Shown here: one piece after another, positions 30,259 through 39,828 of the stretch
How positions within the stretch are numbered: the stretch's first letter is position 1
Layout: each line of letters opens with the position of its first letter
Source: an uncultured Bacteroidales bacterium
GTDB lineage: Bacteria > Bacteroidota > Bacteroidia > Bacteroidales > Bacteroidaceae
Reading direction: 5' to 3'
NCBI GenBank assembly: GCA_947303715.1
Contig: CAMYYY010000007.1
Location: 1-64,000, forward strand
DNA: 64,000 nt
Translations under genes and position numbers: made by a program
Notes under the pieces: generated by a model
The model's database searches: none
Told to the model about the DNA's origin: nothing
Seen by the model: the letters and a program-made list of their open reading frames with translations, nothing else

Positions 30259-33200
30259 CTACTTCTTCAGTATCTTCACCCCGTTCAGGATGTAAAGGCC
30301 CGCGGGCAGCGCGTTAACATCACCGAGCGTAGCTTCCGGCTTTATCAGTCGCCCATCAGCGTTATAAAGACGTCCGGCACGGGCAACCCTATCCAGTACG
30401 GCAGCCACTCCAGTGCCCTCGCCGTCCACCTCGAGCACAAGGCTATAGGTGGCAGCGGCATCGGCTTGCACAGCTCCGGGTACAACGTAAGCACGGTTCG
30501 CACCGACACGTGATGTCGAATCGGTGCTCCATGTGCACTTGCCACCGGCAAAAACAAGGGCTTCTTCAGAGAGGTCAATCTCTTCGTATGTTCCCCTTAG
30601 GGCACCCCCGGCAAGGGGTTCAGTAGCAATTTCGGAGCCTACGGTGAGAGCAGCCCTTACGATGTCGTCCTCAGCCTCGGCATTGTACGTACCATCGGCG
30701 ATATACACCACAGGCTGTCCAGCCTTGGCACCTTGGGCAGCATCGAGAGCCACATACAGCTTATCGCCAGCCGAATAAGTGCCTGCTACGGTGAACATAC
30801 GTCCCGTAGAGGGAGTGATGGCGATGGGATAGCAGAGCGTGGTGACCTCGCCAGCCTTATAATCGCGGACGGGTGTACCAGGCTCCACTCCTGCAATACT
30901 CCCCAGTTCTTCAATAAAGAGGCCTGAGTTGCTGCCGACCGCATGGTCGTGCCACGATACGAGGCGATGGTCGGCGAGCTGGGCATGAAGGTACGAAAGG
31001 TCGCCCCCGGCATAGTCCACGGCATGGATAGTCATTTCGCCACGTCCGATGGGACTGACGGTGAAGAGCGTGGGATGGAGCGAGAGGCTCACCCAGCTGT
31101 CTCGTCCATGCACCTGAATGTAGAGACCGGTGGCCTGATGCTGTATGGCATAAATGCCCTCCTCACCTACAGGAACGAAACGGAAGGCGATATCGGCATC
31201 CTCATCAGAGGTAAAAAAGAGCCCCATGCCTTCACGGACGTCACCGGCTGATAGGGGATTGAGCGTTTCCCAGTCGGCGGTGCCGAGGTAGGTGTCAAAA
31301 AGAGGCCCCAGCTCACTGTTCTCGGCATTGGACGTGCTCCAGCCCTCTTCTTCATATTTTTCACGACTGCCGAAGCGGATGGCATAGAAAAGGATGGGCG
31401 TTATCTGGTTGGCTGCTGCCATAAGAATGGTCTCGGCATTCGCAAGATAGGCCGTGTAGGCATCTGACTCTTCCTGTGTATATGCGCCTGCTGCATCGTA
31501 CTCTATAGCCTCCTCAAGCTGTGCTATGAAATCGTCCGTGGCACCGAAATCCCATGCGCCGGGATCGGGACCTTCTACGCAGAGATTCAGGGCAATCTGC
31601 GCCTTCTCTATGGCATCGCGCAACGGAGTGGGGTCGACGAACATGTCGATGAAAGGCTCGTAGGCAGCCTTGAGGTTCTCAAAGTCCTCCTTGCTGACAT
31701 TGTTCGGGTCAACGGCATCGGCAGCCTCAATGGCGCTCATCAGGTTCGTGAAGACCTCGCCCATGTGGGCAGCCTGATTGTTGGGGTTAGGGGCAGTAAT
31801 GTATAATTGGAACTCGCTGACATGGAAATAGCCGCGGTTGCTGGTGGTCGCCTCAGCATAGAAGCGGAGGTAACGGAAGCCGTTGCCGGAGGACAATTCG
31901 AAGGTTGCCGCCTGCGATGGAACATCCTCGCTGTAAGGCGTACTGACGTCGGCTATCCATTGGTAGTCAAACTTTTCACCCTCAGGTTGGTCACTTCCAT
32001 AGATGCCCCAGGTGGTGACGTGGTCGCTGCCAATGTTCTGACGGCGCGAGATGACCAATTCCAACTCGCCTGCCACGTCGCGTGAAACCTCCACTTGCAG
32101 ATAGTGGTCGCCGTTAGTAGCGTTACCGCCGCTCCAGTAGCTATGCCAGAAGGTTGAGGGGTCGCCGTCGATGAGAACACCTGCACTGAGGTCGCCACCG
32201 TCGCGGCTGCCCAAGTCGTTCTGGCTGAAGGGGCTACTGAACTGGCTAGCCTCGGTGATGAGTTTCTCCTTATACATATCATTGGCGAGTGTAGTCTTTT
32301 CCTTGGCATCGGCAAGCATAAGGACAAAGTCGCGTCCATAGGAGTTGGCGGCGAGAATACTGAGCGCCTCTTCTTCGCCAACGGGGACGAGGTACCACTC
32401 GCTGGCACCGCTTTCGTGAGCGGTATTGCACCACACCGTCATGGGGCCTCCCCAGCCATTGCCGTTGTCGTGCCAGTTGGCATGGACGTAGCGGTAGGCG
32501 TCGGCATCATCGGTGGACATGCGGAAGTTGAAGAGGGGGTAGTCTTGGTCGGTGCTCAGTTCCCACGAGAGGTCATACCCCTCAGGGGTCTGCACAAGGG
32601 GGTCGATGGAGATGCAGGCGGTGCCGTCGGTACAGCGCTCGGCGCTGGTGAAGGTCAGGCGGTTCGAGGGGTTGGCAAGCAGGTAGGTGTCGTCAGCCTG
32701 ACGAGTCATCGTCCAGAGGAATATGGGATTGTCGGGCTCGAGGGTACGCCACCCGTTTTGTCCGTTATTGTCGCTGTACATGGCTTTCAAGGGGTGGGTG
32801 ACGCCGCCCTCGTCCTCCTCGCTACCCTCGTTGAACTGACGGGCGACGACGAAGCGGTAGTAGCCGTCCTCGGGATAGTATAGCTTTTTGGCACCGACGG
32901 CAGCACGATAGGCATCCACAATCGCCTGTGCCAGGGCGTTCAGCTCGGTAGCCGTGAGGGCGGTGCCTCCTTCGCCGTCCTGCGCAGCCGCGGCAGCCGC
33001 TAGCGCATCGGCCAACGCCTGGCATAGCTCAGGGGGATAACAGCCGTAGCCCACGCCTGGGGTAAACGTGGGTAGCAGACCCTCGTAACGGGCACGGATG
33101 CGTAGGAGGTTCTCGCGGGCGGCCTCGAGGTCCTCAGGGGCCGGATTGAAGAACTCGTCCTCGGTGCAAAAGTAGAGGTCGTGTAGGGTAATGACACCCG

Positions 33201-33558
33201 CCTCGCGGTTCTGGATGACTACGCAACTGTAGTAGTCCATGGCATGGGGCACGACCTTGATCCAACCCTCGGTGGCATCGGCGGTGCAGACGACGGAGTA
33301 GGCATTCTGCCAATTGGGGTTCTGGAGAATGAGGTTGAACGAACAGGTAGATTCGTAGCGAATGTAAAGGTAGGCGTAGTCCATCACATCGTACGACTGC
33401 AGGAAGACATTGTACCAACCCCACGCATTTTCTGCGGTAATGGTGTTGCACTCAGGGTCGTTGGGGTCGTCCAACCGCGAGGAGAAATCCACGTCGGTTC
33501 GGGCGCTCGCGCCCACTACTGTCAAGGCGACAGCAAGCAAGAAGTAAATTCGTTTCAT
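30259..33558 (-). CDS. Large secreted protein with F5/8 type C (discoidin)-like domain and a short C-terminal sorting-like tail
   Basis: Start trimmed to MKRIYFLLAVALTVVGASA; GVLIDGDPSTFWHSYWSGGNATNGDHYLQVEV; tail GLYILNGVKILKK. Confidence 0.8.
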   Translation of the reverse strand: MKRIYFLLAVALTVVGASARTDVDFSSRLDDPNDPECNTITAENAWGWYNVFLQSYDVMDYAYLYIRYESTCSFNLILQNPNWQNAYSVVCTADATEGWIKVVPHAMDYYSCVVIQNREAGVITLHDLYFCTEDEFFNPAPEDLEAARENLLRIRARYEGLLPTFTPGVGYGCYPPELCQALADALAAAAAAQDGEGGTALTATELNALAQAIVDAYRAAVGAKKLYYPEDGYYRFVVARQFNEGSEEDEGGVTHPLKAMYSDNNGQNGWRTLEPDNPIFLWTMTRQADDTYLLANPSNRLTFTSAERCTDGTACISIDPLVQTPEGYDLSWELSTDQDYPLFNFRMSTDDADAYRYVHANWHDNGNGWGGPMTVWCNTAHESGASEWYLVPVGEEEALSILAANSYGRDFVLMLADAKEKTTLANDMYKEKLITEASQFSSPFSQNDLGSRDGGDLSAGVLIDGDPSTFWHSYWSGGNATNGDHYLQVEVSRDVAGELELVISRRQNIGSDHVTTWGIYGSDQPEGEKFDYQWIADVSTPYSEDVPSQAATFELSSGNGFRYLRFYAEATTSNRGYFHVSEFQLYITAPNPNNQAAHMGEVFTNLMSAIEAADAVDPNNVSKEDFENLKAAYEPFIDMFVDPTPLRDAIEKAQIALNLCVEGPDPGAWDFGATDDFIAQLEEAIEYDAAGAYTQEESDAYTAYLANAETILMAAANQITPILFYAIRFGSREKYEEEGWSTSNAENSELGPLFDTYLGTADWETLNPLSAGDVREGMGLFFTSDEDADIAFRFVPVGEEGIYAIQHQATGLYIQVHGRDSWVSLSLHPTLFTVSPIGRGEMTIHAVDYAGGDLSYLHAQLADHRLVSWHDHAVGSNSGLFIEELGSIAGVEPGTPVRDYKAGEVTTLCYPIAITPSTGRMFTVAGTYSAGDKLYVALDAAQGAKAGQPVVYIADGTYNAEAEDDIVRAALTVGSEIATEPLAGGALRGTYEEIDLSEEALVFAGGKCTWSTDSTSRVGANRAYVVPGAVQADAAATYSLVLEVDGEGTGVAAVLDRVARAGRLYNADGRLIKPEATLGDVNALPAGLYILNGVKILKK

Positions 33559-33695
33559 GACATTAAAAGGTTTAAAAAAAAACAATGGTATTTGAAAATT
33601 GAATATTGATATGAATGGTGAATGGCTCATCGATTTCTGCCACAAAGTTATACTTTCCCTCCAAAAACACACCTGCCGCATCGTTACGAGACTAT

Positions 33696-33743
33696 CCCAA
33701 ATGGGTATTTTACCCAAACGGGAACTCTTTTTACCCAAATGGG
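33696..33743. promoter_or_regulatory. Three iterated CCCAAAYGGG elements between PUL and HTCS
   Basis: CCCAAATGGG 33696-33705, CCCAAACGGG 33713-33722, CCCAAATGGG 33734-33743. Confidence 0.65.
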
Positions 33744-33767
33744 AATCTCAGAAGTAGAAAAAAGCCG

Positions 33768-33775
33768 TACCTTTG
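33768..33775 (+). promoter_or_regulatory. -7 box TACCTTTG of the HTCS gene
   Basis: TAnnTTTG match about 18 nt upstream of ATG 33793. Confidence 0.6.
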
Positions 33776-33792
33776 CAGCAAGAAAAAGAAGA

Positions 33793-36700
33793 ATGAAGGG
33801 TAGAATGGTATTTTGGAGTCTAGGAGTGCACAAGCATTGGAGAACCTGTGCTCCCACACTCCTGCTTTTAGGTATTATCCTGCTTCTTTTCGCAGCCCCC
33901 TGTGCGGCACAGACGCGGCTCGTCTTCCACAACCTCAACACCCAGCAGAATATCGGCCCGAGCTACGTTCGCAGCATCGTGCGTGACCGCCACGGGGCCA
34001 TGTGGTTGCTGATGATGAATCACGTGGAACGCTACGACGGCTACCGTTTTCACCACTATGAAGTGGGTGGAATGCCCGTGGGCGGTGATGCCCTGCACGA
34101 CCTCCGACGGACGGCCGACGGGAGGCTGTGGGTGACGGGGACGCGGCACAACTATGTTCTGAACGAACGGCTCGACCGAATTGATACTATTTGCATGGCT
34201 GACCTTCATCCATACGACATTGCAAATGAGGTGGAACGCATCTTCGTCGATAGGCGCGAAAACCTCTGGTGTGTCAGTACCAACGGACAAACGCTTTACC
34301 ACTATGACTTCGCCTCACGCCGTCTCTATCGGATGGACATTACAAGCGAGATGGGTAATGTGCTTGATCTCTGCGTGGGTGGTGACAGAGTTTATGTGCT
34401 AACATCGGGCGGGGACGCGGGCTGCACGGTGTGGACAGCCGAGACAAAGGGACGGTATTTAACGACGAAAGCTATCACTGACATTGCTGCCACGGATTTG
34501 CTGCACATCTACGTCGATAGCCGCGGAAGGCTGTGGCTCTATGCGCTGAACGATACATGGCTGCACCTTTACGACGAGACTACGGCTTCGTGGAGGGATG
34601 CTGCAGCAATGCTCGGCTTGGACGGAGCAATGATAACAGCTCTCACTGACGACGGCAGCGGCAACCTCTGGATAGGGACGGGCAACCGGGGCATCATCGT
34701 TGTGGAGGCAGAGGGTAGGCTGATTGCCGTGGAGCAGGAGGCGAGCGCACCCTTCCACCTAATGGACAACCACATCAACTGTTTCTATCGCGACACGGAG
34801 ACGGCAACCCTTTGGGTAGGTACCAGCAAACAAGGTGCCGTTTTCACGGGGTCGCGCCTCACGTCGGTAAGCCTCAGCACTCTGTCCGGAGCCGAGGATG
34901 TCAGCTGCCTTGATACCGATCCCGACGGGAGCCTCTGGGTGGGCTTCGACAGCCAAGGAATCGGACATTATAAGATTGAAGATTCAGGATTGAAATCTGA
35001 AGATGGTCTTGCCGTCCTCACCACTCGCAACAGTGCGCTCAGCAGCAATCAGGTCATCTGCACCCTTCGCGACAGCCGTGGGAGGCGCTGGTGGGGAACC
35101 TATGGCGGCAATCTTAACTATGCCGACACCGATGGTACCATCAAGACCATCGATGACAGCCGCATGAGCCACGTCATCAGTATACAAGAGGACGACGAGG
35201 GGCATATCTGGGTGGGCACATTCTACAACGGGGTATTCTGCATCGACGGCACCATGGGACGTATCCTGAGGACAGTGACCATGCGCCGCCACAGCATCCT
35301 CCGCTCCGACTGCATCACGCAGCTCCTCTTCGACAACTACACTCATCGCCTCTACATCGCCACCAATGCAGGACTTTATGTGCTTAACACCCTTGACCAT
35401 ACACTCCAGTGCCTCATGGAAGGTGATATTCGCACCATCCTTCTCACCAACGAGGGACAGACGCTGTGGGTAGGCCTCAACACAGGATTGACGATAATGA
35501 ACGACGAAGAGCAGACTCACCTCACCACGCGCCACGGGCTGTCGCACAACACCATCTTCGCCCTTGTGGAGGACGGGTACGGCTCGGTCTGGGCATCGAC
35601 GAAAAGCGGCATCACCCGCATCACCCCGCTCACGTCCGCCGACGGCACTCGGCGCTACCGCTGTACGGCAACGAATGAGGCCGATGGGTTGGCGGGCATC
35701 TGCTTCAACCTCCACGCCGCCACACGACTCAGCGACTCTACGCTCCTCTTCGGTGCCCTAGGCAACATCGTCAGCGTCACCTCTCACCCCGACCCTGCCG
35801 CACCGCGCCATCACTATCCCATCCGCTTCACCAGCCTCGCATTGGGCGGCGAACGAGTGCGGACAGGTGAACCCACAAGCGACGGCCGCATATTGCTCAG
35901 CGAAAACTTGATGACTACCGACCACCTCACCCTGCGCCATAACGACAGGAACGTCACCATTGAGGTGTCGGACATGGACTGCTACGCCCAGCAGAGCCAG
36001 CATTATCTCTACCGCCTCCGCAGCGCTGATGCCTGGCAGGAGTTGGAGGGGCATGCCGTGATTCTGGGCAACCTCAGCCCGGGCAACTATCGTCTGCAAG
36101 TCCGGCTGGACAACCCCGACGGCGAGGGAGCAGAGGACGATGGCGGCACGGCCTCGCTGCGCATCAGGGTGACGCCCCCATGGTACCTGACGTGGATGGC
36201 GCTGGCGGCGTATGTCCTGCTGGCAGCCACAGCGCTATGGCTGTTCCTGCATCATCGCCGTCGCCTGACCCAGCAGCGTGCCGAGAAACGACAGCGCGAA
36301 ATGGTTCTGGAACAGCGCATGAAGATGGACGAGGCGAAAATGCGCTTCTTCACCAATGTCAGCCACGATATGCGGACACCGCTCTCGCTCATCGTAACCC
36401 CTTTGCACCGCCTACTGGGCGGCAAGCTCGACCCCGACGTGCGCCGTCAGCTGGAGCTAGTCTGCCACAGTGCCGACACGTTGCAGGAGGAGATTACCCA
36501 GCTGCTTGACTTCCGCCGACTTGATCAAGCGCTTGACCCCCTCTACCCCACCGAAGGGTCGTTGAGCCAATTCGTACAGAACGTCTGCCAGCCATTCGTC
36601 GGCACCGAGCTACAAGGGGGTGTCACCCTCAGCGTCAATCTCCCCGAGGACGATGCCGTTGTCACCCGCTTCGACCACACAAAGATGAAGAGCATCCTAC

Positions 36701-37854
36701 GCAACCTCATCAGCAATGCCATCAAATACAACAAGGCAGGTGGGCAAGTCACCGTAGCTCTCGCCCATGAGGGTGACAATGCCATCATCAGTGTCAGCGA
36801 TCAGGGCATCGGCATACGCCCCGAGAACCGCGAACGCATCTTCGAACGTTTCTTCCAAGAGCAACACGACGGCACCACCTACATGGGCAGCGGAATTGGC
36901 CTTCATCTTGTAGGACAATATGTCGCCATGATGGGTGGCACCATCGCCGTCACCGATGCTCACCCTCACGGCTCCGTCTTCACCGTCCGCCTACCGCTGG
37001 AAAAAATTGAAGATGAAAGGGCTACACCCATCCCCACCCATGAAGGGAGGGGTACTCTTCCTCTCATAATAGAGCGGGAAGAGGGTCTGCCCACCCTTCT
37101 CATCGTCGAGGATAACGACGACTTCCGCTCGTTCCTCCAGAGCTGCCTGACAGAACGGTATCGACTGCTCACCGCCGCCAACGGAAAGGAAGCCCTCGAC
37201 CTGCTTAGCCAAGGAAACGACGACGTAGCTGTGCAGCTCATCATCAGCGATGTCATGATGCCTATCATGGACGGTATGGAATTCTGCCGACGCGTGAAGG
37301 GCGACATCCGCTTTTCGCACATCCCCTTCATCATGCTCACCGCCCGGACTACTGATCAGCAGCAAGCCGACGGCCTCCACGAAGGTGCCGACGACTATAT
37401 TACCAAACCCTTTAACCTCGACATCCTCATCCTGCGCATTGAGCGACTATTGCGCTGGGCAGAAGGTGCTCAGGAGCGATTCCAGAAGATGGATGTCAAG
37501 CCCGCCGAGCTCACTGTAAGCCACATCGACGAACAGCTTATCGCCAAAGCCATCGCTCATGTGGAAGAGCATATCAGCGACCCCGACTACTCCGTCGAAC
37601 AACTCACCACTGCGATGGCTATGAGTCGGAGCGGACTTTACAAGAAGCTTACTGCCATCACCGGACTCTCGCCCCAGCTGTTCATCCGTACGCTGCGCAT
37701 TAAGCGTGGCCGTCAGCTGTTAGAACAAAGCGGCGAATCCGTGTCGCAGGTCGCCTATCGCGTCGGTCTCTCTCCAAAGCAGTTCGCTAAGTATTTCCGC
37801 GAAACCTACGGCATCCTTCCCTCCGGGTTTGTCGTAAATCAAAACAAAGCCTAG
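33793..37854 (+). CDS. Hybrid two-component system regulator (HTCS): reg_prop/Y_Y_Y sensor, HisKA-HATPase, REC, AraC HTH
   Basis: NVSHDMRTPLSLIVTPL; MGSGIGLHLV; TLLIVEDNDDFRSFL; AraC HTH at the C-terminus; start trimmed from 33622. Confidence 0.95.
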   Translation: MKGRMVFWSLGVHKHWRTCAPTLLLLGIILLLFAAPCAAQTRLVFHNLNTQQNIGPSYVRSIVRDRHGAMWLLMMNHVERYDGYRFHHYEVGGMPVGGDALHDLRRTADGRLWVTGTRHNYVLNERLDRIDTICMADLHPYDIANEVERIFVDRRENLWCVSTNGQTLYHYDFASRRLYRMDITSEMGNVLDLCVGGDRVYVLTSGGDAGCTVWTAETKGRYLTTKAITDIAATDLLHIYVDSRGRLWLYALNDTWLHLYDETTASWRDAAAMLGLDGAMITALTDDGSGNLWIGTGNRGIIVVEAEGRLIAVEQEASAPFHLMDNHINCFYRDTETATLWVGTSKQGAVFTGSRLTSVSLSTLSGAEDVSCLDTDPDGSLWVGFDSQGIGHYKIEDSGLKSEDGLAVLTTRNSALSSNQVICTLRDSRGRRWWGTYGGNLNYADTDGTIKTIDDSRMSHVISIQEDDEGHIWVGTFYNGVFCIDGTMGRILRTVTMRRHSILRSDCITQLLFDNYTHRLYIATNAGLYVLNTLDHTLQCLMEGDIRTILLTNEGQTLWVGLNTGLTIMNDEEQTHLTTRHGLSHNTIFALVEDGYGSVWASTKSGITRITPLTSADGTRRYRCTATNEADGLAGICFNLHAATRLSDSTLLFGALGNIVSVTSHPDPAAPRHHYPIRFTSLALGGERVRTGEPTSDGRILLSENLMTTDHLTLRHNDRNVTIEVSDMDCYAQQSQHYLYRLRSADAWQELEGHAVILGNLSPGNYRLQVRLDNPDGEGAEDDGGTASLRIRVTPPWYLTWMALAAYVLLAATALWLFLHHRRRLTQQRAEKRQREMVLEQRMKMDEAKMRFFTNVSHDMRTPLSLIVTPLHRLLGGKLDPDVRRQLELVCHSADTLQEEITQLLDFRRLDQALDPLYPTEGSLSQFVQNVCQPFVGTELQGGVTLSVNLPEDDAVVTRFDHTKMKSILRNLISNAIKYNKAGGQVTVALAHEGDNAIISVSDQGIGIRPENRERIFERFFQEQHDGTTYMGSGIGLHLVGQYVAMMGGTIAVTDAHPHGSVFTVRLPLEKIEDERATPIPTHEGRGTLPLIIEREEGLPTLLIVEDNDDFRSFLQSCLTERYRLLTAANGKEALDLLSQGNDDVAVQLIISDVMMPIMDGMEFCRRVKGDIRFSHIPFIMLTARTTDQQQADGLHEGADDYITKPFNLDILILRIERLLRWAEGAQERFQKMDVKPAELTVSHIDEQLIAKAIAHVEEHISDPDYSVEQLTTAMAMSRSGLYKKLTAITGLSPQLFIRTLRIKRGRQLLEQSGESVSQVAYRVGLSPKQFAKYFRETYGILPSGFVVNQNKA

Positions 37855-37857
37855 GAC

Positions 37858-37899
37858 AAAAAGAAGGAGCGAAGACGAACGCCTTCACTCCTTCTTTTT
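37858..37899. terminator. Bidirectional terminator
   Basis: AAAAAGAAGGAG / CTCCTTCTTTTT perfect 12-bp inverted repeat between convergent genes. Confidence 0.8.
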
Positions 37900-37923
37900 A
37901 CCCTTCTGTTTGGGGAAGCTACA

Positions 37924-38556
37924 TCAGAACTTGTAGCGGAGACCAGCGAGGAGAATGCCCTGTTCGCCGATGCCACCCTCACAGAATACACGGAAGCGGG
38001 GGCTGCCGGCTTCGATACCGAGGAGCGATACCTGGAAGTTGGGGTGGAAGATGTTATCGTTCTCCTGCGGACGACCATCGGTATAGATGTAATGCTGGAG
38101 ACGCATCGTGTAGCCGGCGGCAAGTTTCGAATACATACCGAAGTGGCGGAGGCGCACCCAGTCGAACTTAATAGCAGGCATGAGCGAGAAGTATTGAATC
38201 TTGGAGGTTCCAACCTTGGGACCGTCCTTCTGGTTGGCAACATCCATGCTGCTCTGTCCGAAAGTAACGATTCCGCCGAAGCTGAGCCAAGGACGATAAT
38301 GATAGAAGTACTCCACAGCGAGGGGGCCGAGGAATTGCTCGTTGCTCAGCGCTGCGCCTGCCTCTTCAGTCACAACCGCAGAAAAGGCATCAAGCCACTG
38401 CGAGTTGCCCAGCACGCCATAGGTGAAGGCAATCTCGCCCTTGGTATCGTCGTAACCATTCTGCGCATTCACGCACACTGTAGCCATCATGGCGGCTACG
38501 GCCAAAAGAAATACTTTTTTCATAACTTTTTTATTAAAATAGAAATTAATTGCCAA
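37924..38556 (-). CDS. Outer membrane beta-barrel-like protein
   Basis: Signal peptide (MKKVFLLAVAAMMATVCVNAQ); C-terminal …GILLAGLRYKF. Confidence 0.65.
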   Translation of the reverse strand: MAINFYFNKKVMKKVFLLAVAAMMATVCVNAQNGYDDTKGEIAFTYGVLGNSQWLDAFSAVVTEEAGAALSNEQFLGPLAVEYFYHYRPWLSFGGIVTFGQSSMDVANQKDGPKVGTSKIQYFSLMPAIKFDWVRLRHFGMYSKLAAGYTMRLQHYIYTDGRPQENDNIFHPNFQVSLLGIEAGSPRFRVFCEGGIGEQGILLAGLRYKF

Positions 38557-39115
38557 AGATTGAGCTGATGTTGACGCTTATACCGCCGTAGATAGCGTGT
38601 AGCGTGCCGATGGCATAGATGTCAACCCAGCGGATAGGCTGGACGAAGAGGCCGACTCCGGCGTTAAAGTAATGGCGGCGTGTGCCGGGGGTGACGTCGT
38701 AGTCGTGATAGAAGTCGAAGCCGTTGTCGCGGTCTGTGTTGATGTTGATGGTGGAGGCATCGGTGATGCCGGCATTCGTCTGGCAGTAGCCCACTATGGG
38801 CGCTATGCGCAGCCAAGGCAGCACGGGAATCTGATAGCCAAGATTGATGTGGAAGGCCGTGGAGTCATTGTACTGCTTGTCCTCAATGTGATTGTCGTAC
38901 TTGTGGTTGGGGCCTGCCTGCAGGACGTCGAGATAGACGCCGTTGACGTTAAGGCTGATGCCGGTGCCCAAATCCATGTATTCGGTTTTCACTCCGGCCA
39001 TGCCAAAGTTGAAGCCTGCGCCGTAACGGCCGGCATTACTGGAGAAGTCGAACCATTGTGCGTTGGCGCTCATCGCCACAGCCATCAGCGCCACAAGAAA
39101 TAAATGCTTTTTCAT
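38546..39115 (-). CDS. Outer membrane beta-barrel-like protein
   Basis: Signal peptide; alternating hydrophobic pattern; terminal aromatic-rich segments. Confidence 0.6.
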   Translation of the reverse strand: MKKHLFLVALMAVAMSANAQWFDFSSNAGRYGAGFNFGMAGVKTEYMDLGTGISLNVNGVYLDVLQAGPNHKYDNHIEDKQYNDSTAFHINLGYQIPVLPWLRIAPIVGYCQTNAGITDASTININTDRDNGFDFYHDYDVTPGTRRHYFNAGVGLFVQPIRWVDIYAIGTLHAIYGGISVNISSIFGN

Positions 39116-39194
39116 TTGCTTGTTTGGATTGGATGTTTAATTGTCAAACGTTAATCGTTAACCACTATTCACTAATCACTATTCACTAAAAAAA

Positions 39195-39743
39195 TCAATA
39201 CCCCTCCTTGAGTGCCTTGCGGGCGTTGAACTTGAAGGTGCTTCGGAGGTTCTTGGCTCCAGACTTAGTGAGGTAGCTGTCGGTGGTGTACTTCTCGTGA
39301 GTGAGACGGAAGCAGAGGCGGCGTCCGAAGAGCACCTTCTGTACGAAGCAGGCGGCGGTGCCGTTTATAGCCAGCGGGCGGCCGACGGCAAGCATGGCGG
39401 GAAAGTCGCGCTTCTCGGTGAGCGGCATCTTGAAACTGGCCACAATGTCGTCCAGCGTAGCGAGGGCATCGGCAGCGGTGGCGCCGAGGTAGATGCAGGT
39501 TTCCGTCACCTGATCGAATACAATGGGCGAACCGGGGATGTTATCCACTCCGCCCAAGCCCAGCCAATAGCCGCAGGTGCCATCCTTCTGCTTGTAGAAG
39601 AATATGGTATACTCGTTGCCGTTGCTCTCGGCCTCGACGATGTCGTCGCGGATTTCAGCACCAATCTTAGGGTTCTGCGCCGTAGCGCACAGGGATGCAA
39701 GCACAAAGGCCATGCAGATGAATAAGGTTTTTCGTGTGTTCAT
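39195..39743 (-). CDS. Secreted hypothetical protein
   Basis: Signal peptide MNTRKTLFICMAFVLASLCATAQ. Confidence 0.6.
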   Translation of the reverse strand: MNTRKTLFICMAFVLASLCATAQNPKIGAEIRDDIVEAESNGNEYTIFFYKQKDGTCGYWLGLGGVDNIPGSPIVFDQVTETCIYLGATAADALATLDDIVASFKMPLTEKRDFPAMLAVGRPLAINGTAACFVQKVLFGRRLCFRLTHEKYTTDSYLTKSGAKNLRSTFKFNARKALKEGY

Positions 39744-39828
39744 TTTTATTTTATAGAATAAGTGAGTATTTTGGATGCAAAAATACAACGTTTCTCAGAA
39801 TACTCAAAAGTTTTTGCCCCAAAAACGA

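Noticed and set aside
33559-33738. Extended N-terminus of the F5/8-type protein to 33738
   Set aside because: It would run through the promoter/operator region; a proper signal peptide starts at 33558.
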